Shown here one piece after another: positions 1 through 10,320 of a stretch of 64,000 bases of DNA. Under the pieces are notes generated by a model, which was given only the letters and a program-made list of their open reading frames with translations, did no database searches and had not been told where the DNA came from. The stretch covers positions 496,001-560,000 of the forward strand of contig VDMD01000007.1 of the NCBI GenBank assembly GCA_007026445.1, written 5' to 3'. A program made the translations under genes and the position numbers. Source of the DNA: Schizophyllum amplum (lineage: Eukaryota; Basidiomycota; Agaricomycetes; Agaricales; Schizophyllaceae). Numbering within the stretch: the stretch's first letter is position 1; every line of letters starts with the position of its first letter.

Positions 1-57
1 TCTTGCGGCTGGGGTTCATCCTAATAGAATCTTATGGCAACGGGAAGGTATAGGGAG

Positions 58-65
58 TATATAAG
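58..65 (+). promoter_or_regulatory. TATA box of the thaumatin-like gene
   Basis: The sequence TATATAAG lies about 97 nt before the chosen ATG at 162, a usual TATA-to-start distance for a highly expressed secreted fungal protein. Confidence 0.6.
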
Positions 66-161
66 GACGAGGTCCGCTGCACGACGTTCCTCACCAACTA
101 TTGTCCTTCACACATCCTTTTGTATTTAACTTTCTCAGTCTTCCCTCACCTCACGCATACC

Positions 162-1089
162 ATGAAGAGCTTCGCTGTCCTCTCTGTCCTCGTCGCGGCC
201 GCGACCGCGCGCACGTTCACCGTTAAGAACAACTGCGCGTTCACCATCTGGCCGGGCATGTTCACCGACCTGAACGCCGGCACCGCCGTCCCCGACCACG
301 CCACTGGGTAAGGGATCTATTCACCTTCCGTCGAGGAAACCTTTGCTGACTGCTTTATCTAGCTGGGAGCAGGCTGCTGGCGAGGAGGTCCAGTTCGCAG
401 TTCCCGACAACTGGACTGCCGGCCGCATCTGGGGTCGCACCAACTGCGACTTCAGCACCAACCCTGGCCCCCTCTCTTGCGAGACCGGTGGCTGCAACGG
501 TGGCCTTGAGTGTTCGACCGATGCCGGCACCGGTGTCCCGCCCGCGTCCGTCGCTGAGTGGACGCTCAGCGCGGAGGGCGACTCCGACTGGTACGACGTC
601 TCCCTCGTTGACGGTAAGCTATTTTCCTCTACTCGTACTACATCGAAAAATGCTTACAACCCACCGCAGGCTTCAACCTCCCCGTCTCCGTCACCCCGTC
701 GACCGACTGCCAGGTGGCGAGCTGCCCGACCGACCTGAACCCGGATTGCCCGGCGGAGCTCCAGCTCCCCGGCGCAGACGGCAGCATCGTTGGCTGCAAG
801 TCCGCGTGCTTCGCGAACCTCGACGGTAACCAGCAGGACTCCGGCAACTGCTGCAGCGGCTCGCACAGCACCGCCGACACCTGCCCGCCGAGCGGTGTGC
901 AGTACTACGACTACTTCAAGAACGGTTGCAAGGACTCGTACGTCTACGCGTATGACGAGTCCTCCGAGACCGCTCTCTGGACCTGCCCGACTGGCAGCGC
1001 GGCTGGTGAGCTTGGCCTTTTAGAATTGAATTGCGGCGATGACGCTAACTGTGCGGCTCGCAGACTACACCGTCACCTTCTGCCCTTAA
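162..1089 (+). CDS. Secreted thaumatin-like protein
   Basis: Four exons, about 162-307, 363-613, 670-1005 and 1064-1089, join in frame to about 252 residues. The protein starts with a short signal peptide (MKSFAVLSVLVAAATA) and then reads FTVKNNCAFTIWPG, the classic thaumatin N-terminus. The mature part has 16 cysteines, the number of the canonical eight-disulphide fold. The motif DWYDVSLVDGFNLPV and the acidic-cleft type residues (R in GRIWGRTNC, E in ASVAEWTL, the D pair in WYDVSLVDG) are as in the family. It ends YTVTFCP, also typical. Members of this family are secreted, and some bind or cleave beta-1,3-glucan or act in cell-wall remodelling and antifungal defence. The exact role here is inferred only from family. 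The first intron changes the frame, so simple open frames break at each junction. Confidence 0.93.
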
Positions 1090-1332
1090 GTTGACCACAC
1101 CACGACTCTTCGCGGCTCCCATGCATCGTGACGACGAAAAGGGAAGACTATGTGGAGGACGACCTTTTACCGTTATTTATACCATTTAACTTAACGATAT
1201 CGGCCTCCGTATCGAATGAACAGTCGCTCGAACGAAACGTCTTCTTATCGCGCGTGAGCTTCTGTGAGAATCGGACGGGTATGTATACCCGAGGCATATG
1301 TTGAACACTTCAGGCGATAATACAGCTGCTGG

Positions 1333-2243
1333 TCACGGCTCGTAGGCGATGTGCAAGTCTCTTCCTTCTAGAAGGCCCTTCGTAAAAGACAGGCCGGCAC
1401 TGTTGCATTCGGCGTGAAGACTGACATTAGTTATCAGTTTGTGAGTGGGTAACACAACGAGTAATGGACGTACAGATTCCTCCCTGATGCTGCGAACTAT
1501 GGCATGTACAACTTCTTCTACGTTGCGTGCCGATCCCTCTTCGTCGTCGTCAGTGACCGAAAATTGAAAGAAGGGCACGCCGTTCTCCTCGGCACACTGC
1601 TTGCCCGTCGCTATGGTGCTGTCAGTGGGGCGAAAAATACTGTAACACGCATTGTAAGTGACCTTCGTCTTCTTCTGTTTGCGACCAATCCAGTGCACTA
1701 ACAAGTGCTATGGGATAGGTTTTGTCGAAATACTCGGTGAACCTTTTGAGTATGAGGCCCACAAAGTATAAGGAGTCATAGATCGACGAGTAGATGAACA
1801 CGCATGCGTCTGCATCACTGCCGAGTTCTTCAGGGTTGCGTATTCGACCACTATTGCAAGACGCATCAGTAGGTCGTCTTGTCACTTACAGGTATGGCTT
1901 ACAACGTTATACCAGGAACTTCCAACTCGACGAATTTGATTATGAGGGCTCTTCCATCGACCCAACAAAGGCGTTGCGTTGGGGAGATTGCGTTCATGCG
2001 GCGATATTCTGCCTCTGCGAGGGTGTCAGCGAGACAAACCACACAGAATGAAGACAAGTGGCTGGCCGGAGAAAGCATCATGATCGTTCATCCTACGCCT
2101 GCCAAAGATTGCCAACTGGACGAAATCGTCTGTCCAAGCTATCAAAATATCAGAGCGATGAGCGCGCAGCTACTTGAGAGATGTGACTTACTTCTAAGAT
2201 CGCTGAGAATATACACGTTCTTCTGTTGTACGGTGTCGTTCAT
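1333..2243 (-). CDS. Divergent Ras-like small GTPase-fold protein with degenerate G motifs
   Basis: I did not find this by any intact motif but by the order of Ras-fold segments. Reading the minus strand from ATG at 2243 there is a hydrophobic first strand (FVQLAIFG), then the switch-region-like stretch CWVDGRALIIKFVELEVPG, then DADACVFIYSSIYDSLYFVG (compare the Ras strand-4 and helix-3 region), then the GKQCAEENGVPFFQFSV segment and a final NVEEVVHAIVRSIREE helix, as in Ras family members. Introns of 45-65 nt are needed, for example one near 1900. The P-loop GxxxxGK[ST] is not visible, DxxG reads EVPG, NKxD is replaced by a segment reading LVSALDWSQ, and the G5 SAK reads SVT. Nucleotide binding is therefore doubtful. 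It may be a pseudo-GTPase or a decaying gene. Exon limits are approximate. Confidence 0.55.
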
Positions 2244-2439
2244 GATAGGTGACAGTCAGTGAAGCTTGAAGCTTGAAGGCTTGAGTTATTCCTTTGAGTA
2301 AGAGATGCGTGAGCTCAGTTTACGCTTGCACACATGAACTCTGGTAGTTGGGCAAGACGCGTGAAAGAAAGCTGCACGTTCCCAACACGAGGTATTGCAT
2401 GTCTCAGCGCGCTAAGCTAGGTAAGAACAAAGGAAGACG

Positions 2440-2705
2440 TGAGAGAGCATGCCGTCACGTACTGATGTGACATCTGGACTCCTCTGGACTCACAAGACCT
2501 AACAGGGGAATACAAAGTTGCACGCACGCATGTGATGACTGGCACACCTTATACAGGCAGTTAGCTTCAAAGGGCGATCTCCGAGAAGCACCAGCCAGGC
2601 GCGTATATGGGACAATTAGGGATGATAATATACAATGCGATGAGGGTACATTGGCGATCCAGCCGGTATATACTCACGAAGGAGTATACGTACATGATGA
2701 AGCAG
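2440..2705. repeat. Duplicated non-coding segment, copy A
   Basis: Blocks here recur at about 5310-5560 in the same orientation. Shared strings include CACGTACTGATGT, CCTAACAGGGGAATACAAAG, GCGCGTATATGGGACAAT and ATACAATGCGATGAGGGTAC. In both places the repeat is followed by sequence related to the coiled-coil gene, so it is the left part of a segmental duplication. The bases between 2244 and 2440 show nothing else. Confidence 0.8.
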
Positions 2706-3153
2706 CAGGTACCAGCCTATCAGCGGGCGTTCTCTGCTGAGCATCTCCATGTCCATCAAATACTCATGGGCGTTCCTCAATCGGCCCTCCAACTCTCTCC
2801 CTGTTTCTCTAGCTCCGAGCAGAAAGTGAATGTTCGCTCCCTCGGGCGCAGGTCGTCCTCGGCGCCGCGATCTCGGTATCCCTAACAAACAGCGCGCACT
2901 TTGCGTCCCGCGCGTCCGCGCTGGCGTCCTGTAGCTCCTGCTCGCCGTCATCGAGATCGTACTCAACGCGCTCGAGCTCGGCCGCGGCAGCGTAGAGCTG
3001 GCGCTCGAGCGCGAGCAAGCGGCGGCGCTTCTGAATCGCGCGCGCGAGAGTTCCGGCGAGTCGACGAAGCTCCACCTGAGACGGCGACTGTAACGAGCTC
3101 GAAGGGTTGGGCGGTGGTGCGCCAGGGAGGCCGACGTCGGCGTCTTTGGCCAC
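2706..3153 (-). pseudogene. Truncated duplicate of the coiled-coil gene at 5.8-8.0 kb
   Basis: The minus strand encodes LERQLYAAAAELERV, ASADARDAKCALFVRDTEIAA and, in another frame, RELEGRLRNAHEYLMDMEML. These match LERQLYAAAAELERV, ASADSRDVKCALFVRDTEIAA and RELEGRLKDADERLKEADER of the intact protein at 5812-8046. Relative to that gene the copy lacks the N-terminal membrane segment and the entire Ser/Pro-rich and acidic C-terminal half (the equivalent of roughly 5560-7095), and its two conserved blocks are out of frame with each other. It abuts the 3' end of the glycosyltransferase gene. It is most simply an internally deleted, frame-broken pseudogene. Confidence 0.8.
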
Positions 3154-3196
3154 GTTCAGACGTTCAGCGCCAGCGCTCGCCGCATCCGTGCTCTGC

Positions 3197-4796
3197 TTAT
3201 AATTCCAACTGCTCTAATACGAGATCTGCAGCCTTGACCCTTCCACCTCCCTGCCGACATCTTGTAGCGACTTCTCTAGCCCGTCGCCTGTACACCACAC
3301 TCTTGGGTCCGGACACAACAGTCGAGACTGCCACAGCCAGCTCTGTCGCGTCCACATCAGGCGCAGCTGACCTACTACCATATACTCCAAGGCCACAGTA
3401 CTCGAGGCGCATGGCATCCTGGTATGTGTCCATCCATACCGGAAGTATGACTTGCGGTGTGCCAGCCCTGCGTACATTCAATAACATGTTCAAAAACAGC
3501 TCGCAATACAACGAACCTCGCTGCCTCGAGATACGAGTTCGCCCCGCCATGGTGCACGTAGCACACCACGTTCTCATGCTCTGCGATGATCGCCGGCTCT
3601 GGCTCGAACCATTTCACGATGCGCACCCGCTCGCGATCCCGCTGCGTCGTGAGCATCTCGTCCCAGATCTCCGTTAGCGCGTCACGCTCATGCACCTTCC
3701 ACAGTATTTGTCTATCCCCCGCCCCGCCGAGGAGCCCCGCTAGCACACGTCGCGCGAGAGGTGCGTCGTACTGTATGTGGGAGCCCCTGACCATCATAAT
3801 CGTCTCCCCCCGGTTTAGCCAGGCCTCCAAGTCTGGGTCGCATTCCGCGAGCGGAGCGCACAATACGCTCACGGCGCCAAGCATGTGCAACCCTGGCGGT
3901 GCGACGAAGGGAAAATCAACCTCCGGCACTCCAGCTGATAGTATCGGTACGTCGGGTTTTGTGTTGTTCGTAGTGAAGAGTGGGTGCATCCAGGTGCACC
4001 CTCGCGCCTCGCGGGCGGCATTGGTTGCCTTGATGTTGGGATCGGTGAAGACGGCATAAGCCAGCCGGAAGGTGTTGATGATATTCGGGAAGAAGTCTGA
4101 CCAAGGAATGGGGAAAGCAATGTCAGTGCCCATTCTGTGGGAAAGAATGAAATTTGTGAGTGTATACGTGAGAGGCAATCGAGACGCACTCACGAGGGAT
4201 AGTACCACAGCGCGCGTCCGTGAGGCTGATTACCCATGGATGTAGCAGAGCCAGGAAGGGGGCTGAAGATCATGTAGGGCTGCTTTGCGAGCTTGCAGGC
4301 GTCAATGGCCTGACTGAACAGTGCGTCGATGATCACCACCACAGGGGCCAATTTCTCCATGAGCGCCTGACATTCATCTATACAAGCCTGCAAGAGCGCA
4401 TCGATATCAGCGGGACGAAGCAAGGGATATGAGTGGAACACGCACCATGTAGTCCTGCGGAGGGTACGGACAAGCGAAGCCGATGAGGTCAAGGTGTCGG
4501 GAAGAACGCCGAGCGGGTTGGTGCAGATACGTAGCCTCGGTGTGGCCGCCACGCTTGACGGCCTCTGCGTACGAGTACTGGAGCACAGTGTGGAAGGTAG
4601 CCTCTGAGCCGCGCGCGCCGCTGTCAATGGCGTCCACCCGGGCCTTAACTTGGTCGAAGCGTGGCTTGAGATTTGGCGCGGACGCGACGTGCACATTGAC
4701 ACCGGGGATTCGGCGCGAGTAGATCTCGAACGCAGTCGCTAGGTGAACGTTGGCCTGTCCGTGCTCGGGGAAGGTGAGGAAGAGGATATCGGGCAT
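3197..4796 (-). CDS. UDP-glycosyltransferase (GT1 / UGT family)
   Basis: The N-terminus MPDILFLTFPEHGQANVHLA is the beta-strand plus the HGQ-type acceptor-site histidine loop of GT-B fold UGTs. The C-terminal donor domain contains VCYVHHGGANSYLEA, a fungal version of the PSPG signature that binds the UDP-sugar, followed by AGTPQVILPVWMDTYQDAMR. The last exon joins through an intron at about 3494-3544 (LEA-AR then AGTPQV). Four or so short introns give a protein near 480 residues, normal for the family. There is no PH or GRAM domain, so it is not a sterol glucosyltransferase. It transfers a sugar from UDP-sugar to a small lipophilic acceptor, which cannot be named from sequence. The gene sits between the two copies of the segmental duplication. 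Confidence 0.88.
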
Positions 4797-4865
4797 GGTG
4801 CGAGGTCAGGCGGGTATGAGGGCCCGGGGAGAGGGCGGGGACACGTCGTCAACGCACTTGGCGCA

Positions 4866-4872
4866 CTTTATA
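4866..4872 (-). promoter_or_regulatory. TATA box of the UDP-glycosyltransferase gene
   Basis: Read on the minus strand this is TATAAAG, about 70 nt before the ATG at 4796. The rest of 4797-5310 shows no gene that I can support. Confidence 0.5.
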
Positions 4873-5309
4873 CTTATCGTGCGACCCCTTGCGACCCTGG
4901 CAGCGAGCGAAACCATCGCGAAACGCTATGTGAATCTGTCGATCGGTCGAAGGCGTCGTACCTGATATATAGACGTAGAGGACGTAGACGTACTCATGCG
5001 TAGAGTGACATGGACTGCTTGAACTCTGATACATCTTCAAGAGTGGCGGATAGTAGCGTATTGAGAACAGCACATGCCTCGACTGAGTCCGAGTCGTCGT
5101 CGTTCAGCTACGCGTTGACGATCCATGTCGACTCCCGTCAAAGATGGGATCGGCATTTGCCGTCGGCTTGTGTGTCAACCTTCAAAGTTCACCTTCACCC
5201 GCACAGTTCGAAAAGCCTTCAAAGCTTCAGGAGCGGTGGCGTCGTTACCAGTCTCTCATCTGCCGTTATTGTAAGTTGAGGAAGGACAGAAAACAAGGCT
5301 TAGAGTTCA

Positions 5310-5560
5310 AACGTTACTTCCGTCACGTACTGATGTTGGACCCACAGAACCTAACAGGGGAATACAAAGTTGTACGCACGACTGCCCGATCCTGATTACT
5401 TACAGGCGATCAACAAGAGATGATCCTAGACACGCCAGCCAAGCGCGTATATGGGACAATCAAGGATGATGATATACAATGCGATGAGGGTACGTTGACG
5501 ATCCAGCCGGTAAGTACTTACGAGTGAGTATACGTGCATGATAAGTAAGACAACAAGTGG
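5310..5560. repeat. Duplicated non-coding segment, copy B
   Basis: This is the partner of the segment at 2440-2705. Here it lies downstream (3') of the intact coiled-coil gene, so the repeat is that gene's 3' flank, copied together with part of its coding region. The 5561-5811 stretch is the remaining 3' flank and holds nothing recognisable. Confidence 0.8.
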
Positions 5561-5811
5561 TGTGGTGGTGGTAGTACGAGCTGTGACAAGTGAAGTTTGT
5601 ATCGTGTAGGTTCGGATCGGAGGTGTGTGTTCGGAGAGTTGCGTAGAGCCCTTGGGAGACTACCGTTAAGTGCGATGTAGAGAAAGAGACCGAGCATAGA
5701 AAAAGAGTCAAAAGTCACCCCGACGAGCCAAATGATAAGTAAGGAAAAGGAAAATAGCAGAATGGGGAAGACATCTTCTGGGGGAAATTGCGCGCCCTTC
5801 TAGTCATCGCG

Positions 5812-8046
5812 CTACAAGGGCGTGACCAGCTGCCCGCCGCGCGGCGAAGGGTCGTCTGCGACCACTGTCCCATCGCTTGACGCGACCGTCTCGTCGCCCT
5901 GCGTAATCGTCGGACATAGCAAGGGCTTATGGCTCGAGGCCCTGTCCAGGTCGACATTTTCCCGTTGAATCGGATCGTCCCTCGCCTGCTCCTCCTTCTC
6001 GCCGTCCTCTTCCTCCGCATCCCTATCCTCGTCCTCCTTGATTCTGTCCTCGTCCTCCTCCGCCCTCTCCTCGCCGTCCTCCTCTTTCCTGTCCTCGATC
6101 TCCTCGCCCTTCTCAATCTCCATCCCTTCCCCCTCCCCCAAGCCCACATCCACCCCTACCACCTCTCCTTCCACGTCCACATTCTCAGCACCCTTCCACC
6201 GCTTCCAGTCTCGCTCGTCTGTGTCCGATAACGGGCCCTGGCGTTTTCGGAGCGGCAGCGGTGAGGGTGGCGGAGGCAGTGAGAGCGAGGATGGAAAGGA
6301 AGATAAACAGAATAGTGTGGCTGGCGGTGGAGAAGACGATAGGGCTGGCGGTGGAGAGAACAACGGGGCAGGCGGTGGAGAGGATTGTAAGGCAGACGGT
6401 GTAGCTGGCGGTGAACAGGATGATGAAGCTCGCGGTGAACGTGGTGGTGAGGCAGGTGGTGGACATGATGGTAGTGCAGGCGGTGTGTAGGACGATGAGG
6501 CAGGGGGAGTGCAGAATGTTGTAGTCGGTGAGCCTGATGACATAGCGATTGGACGCGACCTCGAGCATGGCGGGGAGGCTGTCGCATGTGGCGATGAAGC
6601 CGTCAAGCAGGATGACGATGCCGTCGAGCATGGTGACGAAGTTGAGGATGTCGTTGAGTCGACGGGCAAGGGTGACCAAGCGGCTGAGCATGATGGGGCG
6701 TCAACCGTCTGCGTTGCCGCATCGTCGACCGTCGAGGTTGGCGCATCGTCGACCGCCGATGTTGTTGCATGGTCGTCCAATAATGTGCGTGCATCGTCAA
6801 CCACCGATGCTGGTGCGTTATCGACGACTTCTGCTGGCGCATAATCGACGACTTCTGCTGGCGAAGGAGGGACGCTCATGCTCGTCGTCGGCCCGACACA
6901 GTCGACGTCACACACCGCGAGCGATATGCTCTCGAGAAGCGGGCTTGGTGGAAGGACCGCGTCGTCCGAGTATGGTCGAGACACGTCGTCCGGTACCTCC
7001 CTCTCCAGCGCCCCCTCCTTCTGCATCGTCCCCGCTTCCTCCAGCGCCCCAGAGCCTTGCCGCAGCACCGCCAGCTCTCCTACCAGCCCCTCATTCCTCC
7101 GCTTGAGACTGGCGTTCTCTGCTTTGAGCATCCCCATGCCCTTCGATCGCTCGTCCGCCTCCTTCAATCGCTCGTCGGCATCCTTCAATCGTCCCTCCAG
7201 CTCCCTTGCCTGTTCCTCCAACCCTCGCACCCGGTTCTCCAACTCGGCCACCCGCGCCTTGAACCTGGTTTTCGCCCTCGCCGCCGCGGCTAGATCCGTA
7301 CTGTAGCATCCCAGCAGAAACCTGTTATCTCGCTCCCGAGCGCGCAGGTCATCGACCCGCGTCCTCAGCGCCGCGATCTCCGTATCCCGGACAAACAGCG
7401 CGCACTTGACGTCCCGTGAGTCCGCGCTGGCGTCCTCTAGCTCCCGCTCGGCGTCTTCGAGATCGCGCTCGACGCGCTCGAGCTCGGCCGCGGCAGCGTA
7501 GAGCTGGCGTTCAAGCGCGAGCGTGCGGCGGCGGCCGCGGTTGGCGCGCGCAAGGGCCCCGGCGAGGCGGCGGAGCTCCGCTTGCACTGCGACGAGCTCG
7601 AGGGATGCGGGGAGTGCGCCGGGGAGGTCGGCGTCCGCGAATGGGAGGGGCTGCACGTCGTGGTAGTCAGCCGCTGCCTTGCCGATCGGGTGCTTCGCAT
7701 CCGCGTCTGCATCGAGAGAGGTCTGGAGGGCGGCGACGAGCTCCTCGACGGAGCGGGCTGCGCGGAGGCGGGCGAGGGTGGGGGCGAGCTCGGTGGCGAA
7801 GCGGGTGTATTCTGCGCGGGCGGAGGCGAGGGCGGCGGCGCGCCATGTATCGTCGTGGACGGGGTATGCGCGGAAGAGCGCGTCACGGGTGGTGGCGTAC
7901 GTCGTGCGGGCCTCCCGCCAGAGCGCGCGCAGGCGCGACCATCGAGTGCAGAGGAACAGGAGGGCGAAAACAGTGGCGGTGGCGGTCCAAATACTTGGCG
8001 CAAGCGCAGATAGCGGTGGCAGCGTGCCAGACGCGAAGGAAAGCAT
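5812..8046 (-). CDS. Hypothetical coiled-coil protein with N-terminal membrane segment
   Basis: I do not recognise a family. A single uninterrupted frame of about 744 residues from ATG 8046 (757 if the upstream ATG at 8085 is used) shows: a likely membrane anchor close to the N-terminus (SIWTATATVFALLFLCTRW), then helical heptad-rich sequence over roughly residues 60-330 (LERQLYAAAAELERVERDL, LEEQARELEGRLKDADERL), then a degenerate tandem region (units such as PAEVVDYA, PTSTVDDA), a long Ser/Pro/Cys low-complexity tract, and a very acidic tail rich in EED. I chose 8046 because it places the hydrophobic segment nearer the start. Such an architecture suits a membrane-anchored scaffold or tether. 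This is inference only. A broken partial copy lies at 2706-3153. Confidence 0.7.
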   Translation of the reverse strand: MLSFASGTLPPLSALAPSIWTATATVFALLFLCTRWSRLRALWREARTTYATTRDALFRAYPVHDDTWRAAALASARAEYTRFATELAPTLARLRAARSVEELVAALQTSLDADADAKHPIGKAAADYHDVQPLPFADADLPGALPASLELVAVQAELRRLAGALARANRGRRRTLALERQLYAAAAELERVERDLEDAERELEDASADSRDVKCALFVRDTEIAALRTRVDDLRARERDNRFLLGCYSTDLAAAARAKTRFKARVAELENRVRGLEEQARELEGRLKDADERLKEADERSKGMGMLKAENASLKRRNEGLVGELAVLRQGSGALEEAGTMQKEGALEREVPDDVSRPYSDDAVLPPSPLLESISLAVCDVDCVGPTTSMSVPPSPAEVVDYAPAEVVDNAPASVVDDARTLLDDHATTSAVDDAPTSTVDDAATQTVDAPSCSAAWSPLPVDSTTSSTSSPCSTASSSCLTASSPHATASPPCSRSRPIAMSSGSPTTTFCTPPASSSYTPPALPSCPPPASPPRSPRASSSCSPPATPSALQSSPPPAPLFSPPPALSSSPPPATLFCLSSFPSSLSLPPPPSPLPLRKRQGPLSDTDERDWKRWKGAENVDVEGEVVGVDVGLGEGEGMEIEKGEEIEDRKEEDGEERAEEDEDRIKEDEDRDAEEEDGEKEEQARDDPIQRENVDLDRASSHKPLLCPTITQGDETVASSDGTVVADDPSPRGGQLVTPL

Positions 8047-8393
8047 TTGTTGTTTGTTTGTAGATCGTGAGTGTTCGTGATGCAAGTCGTGAGTGAAAGA
8101 GAGCCGAGCGCTCGACCGTGCTGGCCAAACCCAAAGCCGAAAAACAAGGACAGGGGCTCAGAGGATCCGAACCCGCCCAAGACAGCATGAGGCGCCCACG
8201 AGGCGATCAGCGGCTGCCACGAGGCGGAACTTTCACACACAGTACTGTAACGACTCGAATTGCCAGTGTGACGAGAAGACCTCAGCTTACCACTTACTTA
8301 CCGAACGTTGTTCCTTCTCATGTCCAATGAAAAAGATGCAAAGACACGATGGATGGGCAAAACGTAGACACCGAGTATATCGGGATTAGCAAA
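8047..8393. other. Intergenic
   Basis: This is the upstream region of the coiled-coil gene. I see no gene or clear motif. Confidence 0.5.
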
Positions 8394-8465
8394 TAGCAGC
8401 AACTTGTTTCGATCAAGTGACCTCGGGGTTATGAGCCCCGCGCGCTTCCACTGCGCCATGCTGCT
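8394..8465 (-). tRNA. Initiator tRNA-Met (CAT)
   Basis: The minus strand folds as a 72-nt cloverleaf: acceptor AGCAGCA pairing TGCTGCT, D arm GCGC-AGTGGAA-GCGC, anticodon arm CGGGG-CTCATAA-CCCCG and T arm ACTTG-ATCGAAA-CAAGT. The initiator type is shown by the A1-U72 pair, the run of G:C pairs closing the anticodon stem, and the T loop ATCGAAA in place of TTCGAAA. There is no intron. The discriminator base is A. Confidence 0.95.
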
Positions 8466-8794
8466 GTGAAGAGAGCCCCCTAAAGGGCGTAAATAAGCTG
8501 CGCGGCACATTTGCTTCGACCTACTTACGTTACCTGACCTCTTTGAGGTTCCCACCGGTCCGACAACAATAATAGTTGATACTTACGACTCGTAAGCGCT
8601 CGCGAGCAGCGTTGAATAGGCGGGGCACATAAATAAACTCCATATCCAAGCTGACTACGATGAGCAGGTACTAAGACGTATGCTGTTAGATCTTATTCTG
8701 CCTCACCTGCTCCGACCTGCATAACATCCACCTCACCTGAATTATCCATCCACTTCACTCGCACCTCACGTCCCACGCATCCCATCCACCGCAC
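8466..8794. other. Intergenic
   Basis: No gene or clear regulatory motif is visible between the tRNA and the 3' end of the next gene. Confidence 0.5.
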
Positions 8795-10320
8795 CTACAC
8801 CAGCCCACTACCCGCCATCCTGACCGTATCCAATACCGCGCGCGACACCTCCCCCCACGCACGCGTGAGCATGCCCCCACCGCCGGACCCCTCCTGCAAC
8901 CGTCGGCGGACGAGGTCTGCAGCGCCTGCCGCGGACGATCCCGCCGCCGCCGTTGCCGCCAACCGCGCGCGCGTCCGCCTCCTCAGCATAAACGACAGCA
9001 CAGGCACCAGCACAAACAGCACGGCGAAGGTAAAGGCGGACGCCGCACGCGGGGATGCAAAGTACGGCGCGAGGTACGCGCGCACGACCTCGAGCGGCGT
9101 CGCGTTGGCGGTGGGAGGACTGACGCGGTCGACGTTCGCGCTGGAGGCGTTGGCGCGCGCGAGCGCGAGCCGCTCGTGCGGCAGCCGGCGGGAGGATGTT
9201 GAGCGATCGCGGTCCATCCCTGGGCGCACGCGCTCGATGACGGGCCGGGCGAGTGTACTCTTCGGGGGCCGCGCGGTGCCCGTCGAGCTCGCAGCCGAGG
9301 GACTGCGCTGCCGAGCGGGCGTCATCCGCGCGAGCACGCCCCGGCCGCGGGCGGGGACGACGGTGTGCGTGGACGTGGTGGAGAGTGAGCTGGAAGACGA
9401 GGAGCTGGAGGGCGCGGGGGAGTATGCGCGCGGGGAGGCTGGGTCTGGAGGGGGTTTCAGCGCCGAGGGCGGCTGCGGGGAGGGCGCAGGCACGCTGGCG
9501 GCGCGCAGGGCAGCTAAGGCTTGTGCCAAGTGCTGCAGGGACCTGTCAGTGCGGGATGAGCGGGAGGCATTTGGGGCGTACGCACCTGCCGGGTATGTGG
9601 CGGGAGCTCATGCTCGTACGCAAGAAATTCGGCTGCATAGTCCCACTCCGCGAGTACAGGGAGCAATTGGAGAACGTAGAGCTCGATTGTCTTCGCATAG
9701 CCGTCCTCCGCCTCGTCATCGTGGCTCTCCCCGCGCCGCGCGAGCCACTCCTCCACCATCGCGCGCCCCACGTCCGCGCAGGACAGCTTGAGGCTCGAGT
9801 ACGCGAGCGTGGCGAGCACCTGGCTCGGGAGGAACGCGGCATCGGGCGCCGCGGCGGTAGTCGGGGTGAATAGCGCGAGTGAGCGGCGGTGCATCGCGCT
9901 GACGGCGGCTTGCGGGGGGAGCACGCAGAGCTCGCGCAGCTCTTCGGGAAGGTGGGGGCTCGGGGAGGCGGTGGCGCGGACGGTGGTTTCGAGTGTGATG
10001 CGGAGGATGTCCCATTTCTTGCGCTGCGCCTGGAGGGCGGGCGGACTTGCCGGGCCAGGCGGGGACAGCATGGCGAACGCTGCGTCAAGCAGGGAGTGCG
10101 CGAGGGGGATGTCGCGCTGCAGGAATGCGCGCGCTGCGCGCGAGTAGAGCCCGCGCAGCGAGGCCTCCGTCGACGAGCCGGGCTCGCTGACTGCTGTGGG
10201 CGCTGCTGTTGTTGCAGGAATCTTTGTCGCCAGTGCTGCTGGCGGAGAAACGAGCGACATTTTGCCCTTGGAGTGCGATGGCGCGGACGCGACGACGACT
10301 GTCTGGGTTGCGCTCGGCAT
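8795..10320 (-). CDS. Tail-anchored helical protein, PEX26/PEX15-like candidate
   Basis: Two exons, about 9586-10320 and 8795-9538, join in phase 0 (ELPPHTRQ then HLAQALAALR). The first about 245 residues are predicted helical and TPR-like (LRGLYSRAARAFLQRDIPLA, QRKKWDILRITLETTV, ELYVLQLLPVLAEWDYAAEF). A Ser/Pro/Arg linker follows. Near the C-terminus is one strong membrane segment (AASAFTFAVLFVLVPVLSFM) followed by basic RRRTRAR. This helical-head plus tail-anchor plan is that of Pex26/Pex15, which dock the Pex1-Pex6 AAA ATPase on peroxisomes. Sequence conservation between such proteins is weak, so the assignment is a hypothesis. Other tail-anchored proteins remain possible. An alternative start is the ATG at about 10260. 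Confidence 0.45.

Noticed and set aside
2901..3677. Plus-strand open frame of 258 residues
   Set aside because: It overlaps the coiled-coil pseudogene and the glycosyltransferase C-terminus on the opposite strand and has only Arg-rich shadow composition.
8865..9791. Plus-strand open frame of 308 residues
   Set aside because: It is antisense to the PEX26-like gene, whose two exons splice in frame and carry a membrane segment. The plus frame is Arg/Ala low-complexity shadow.
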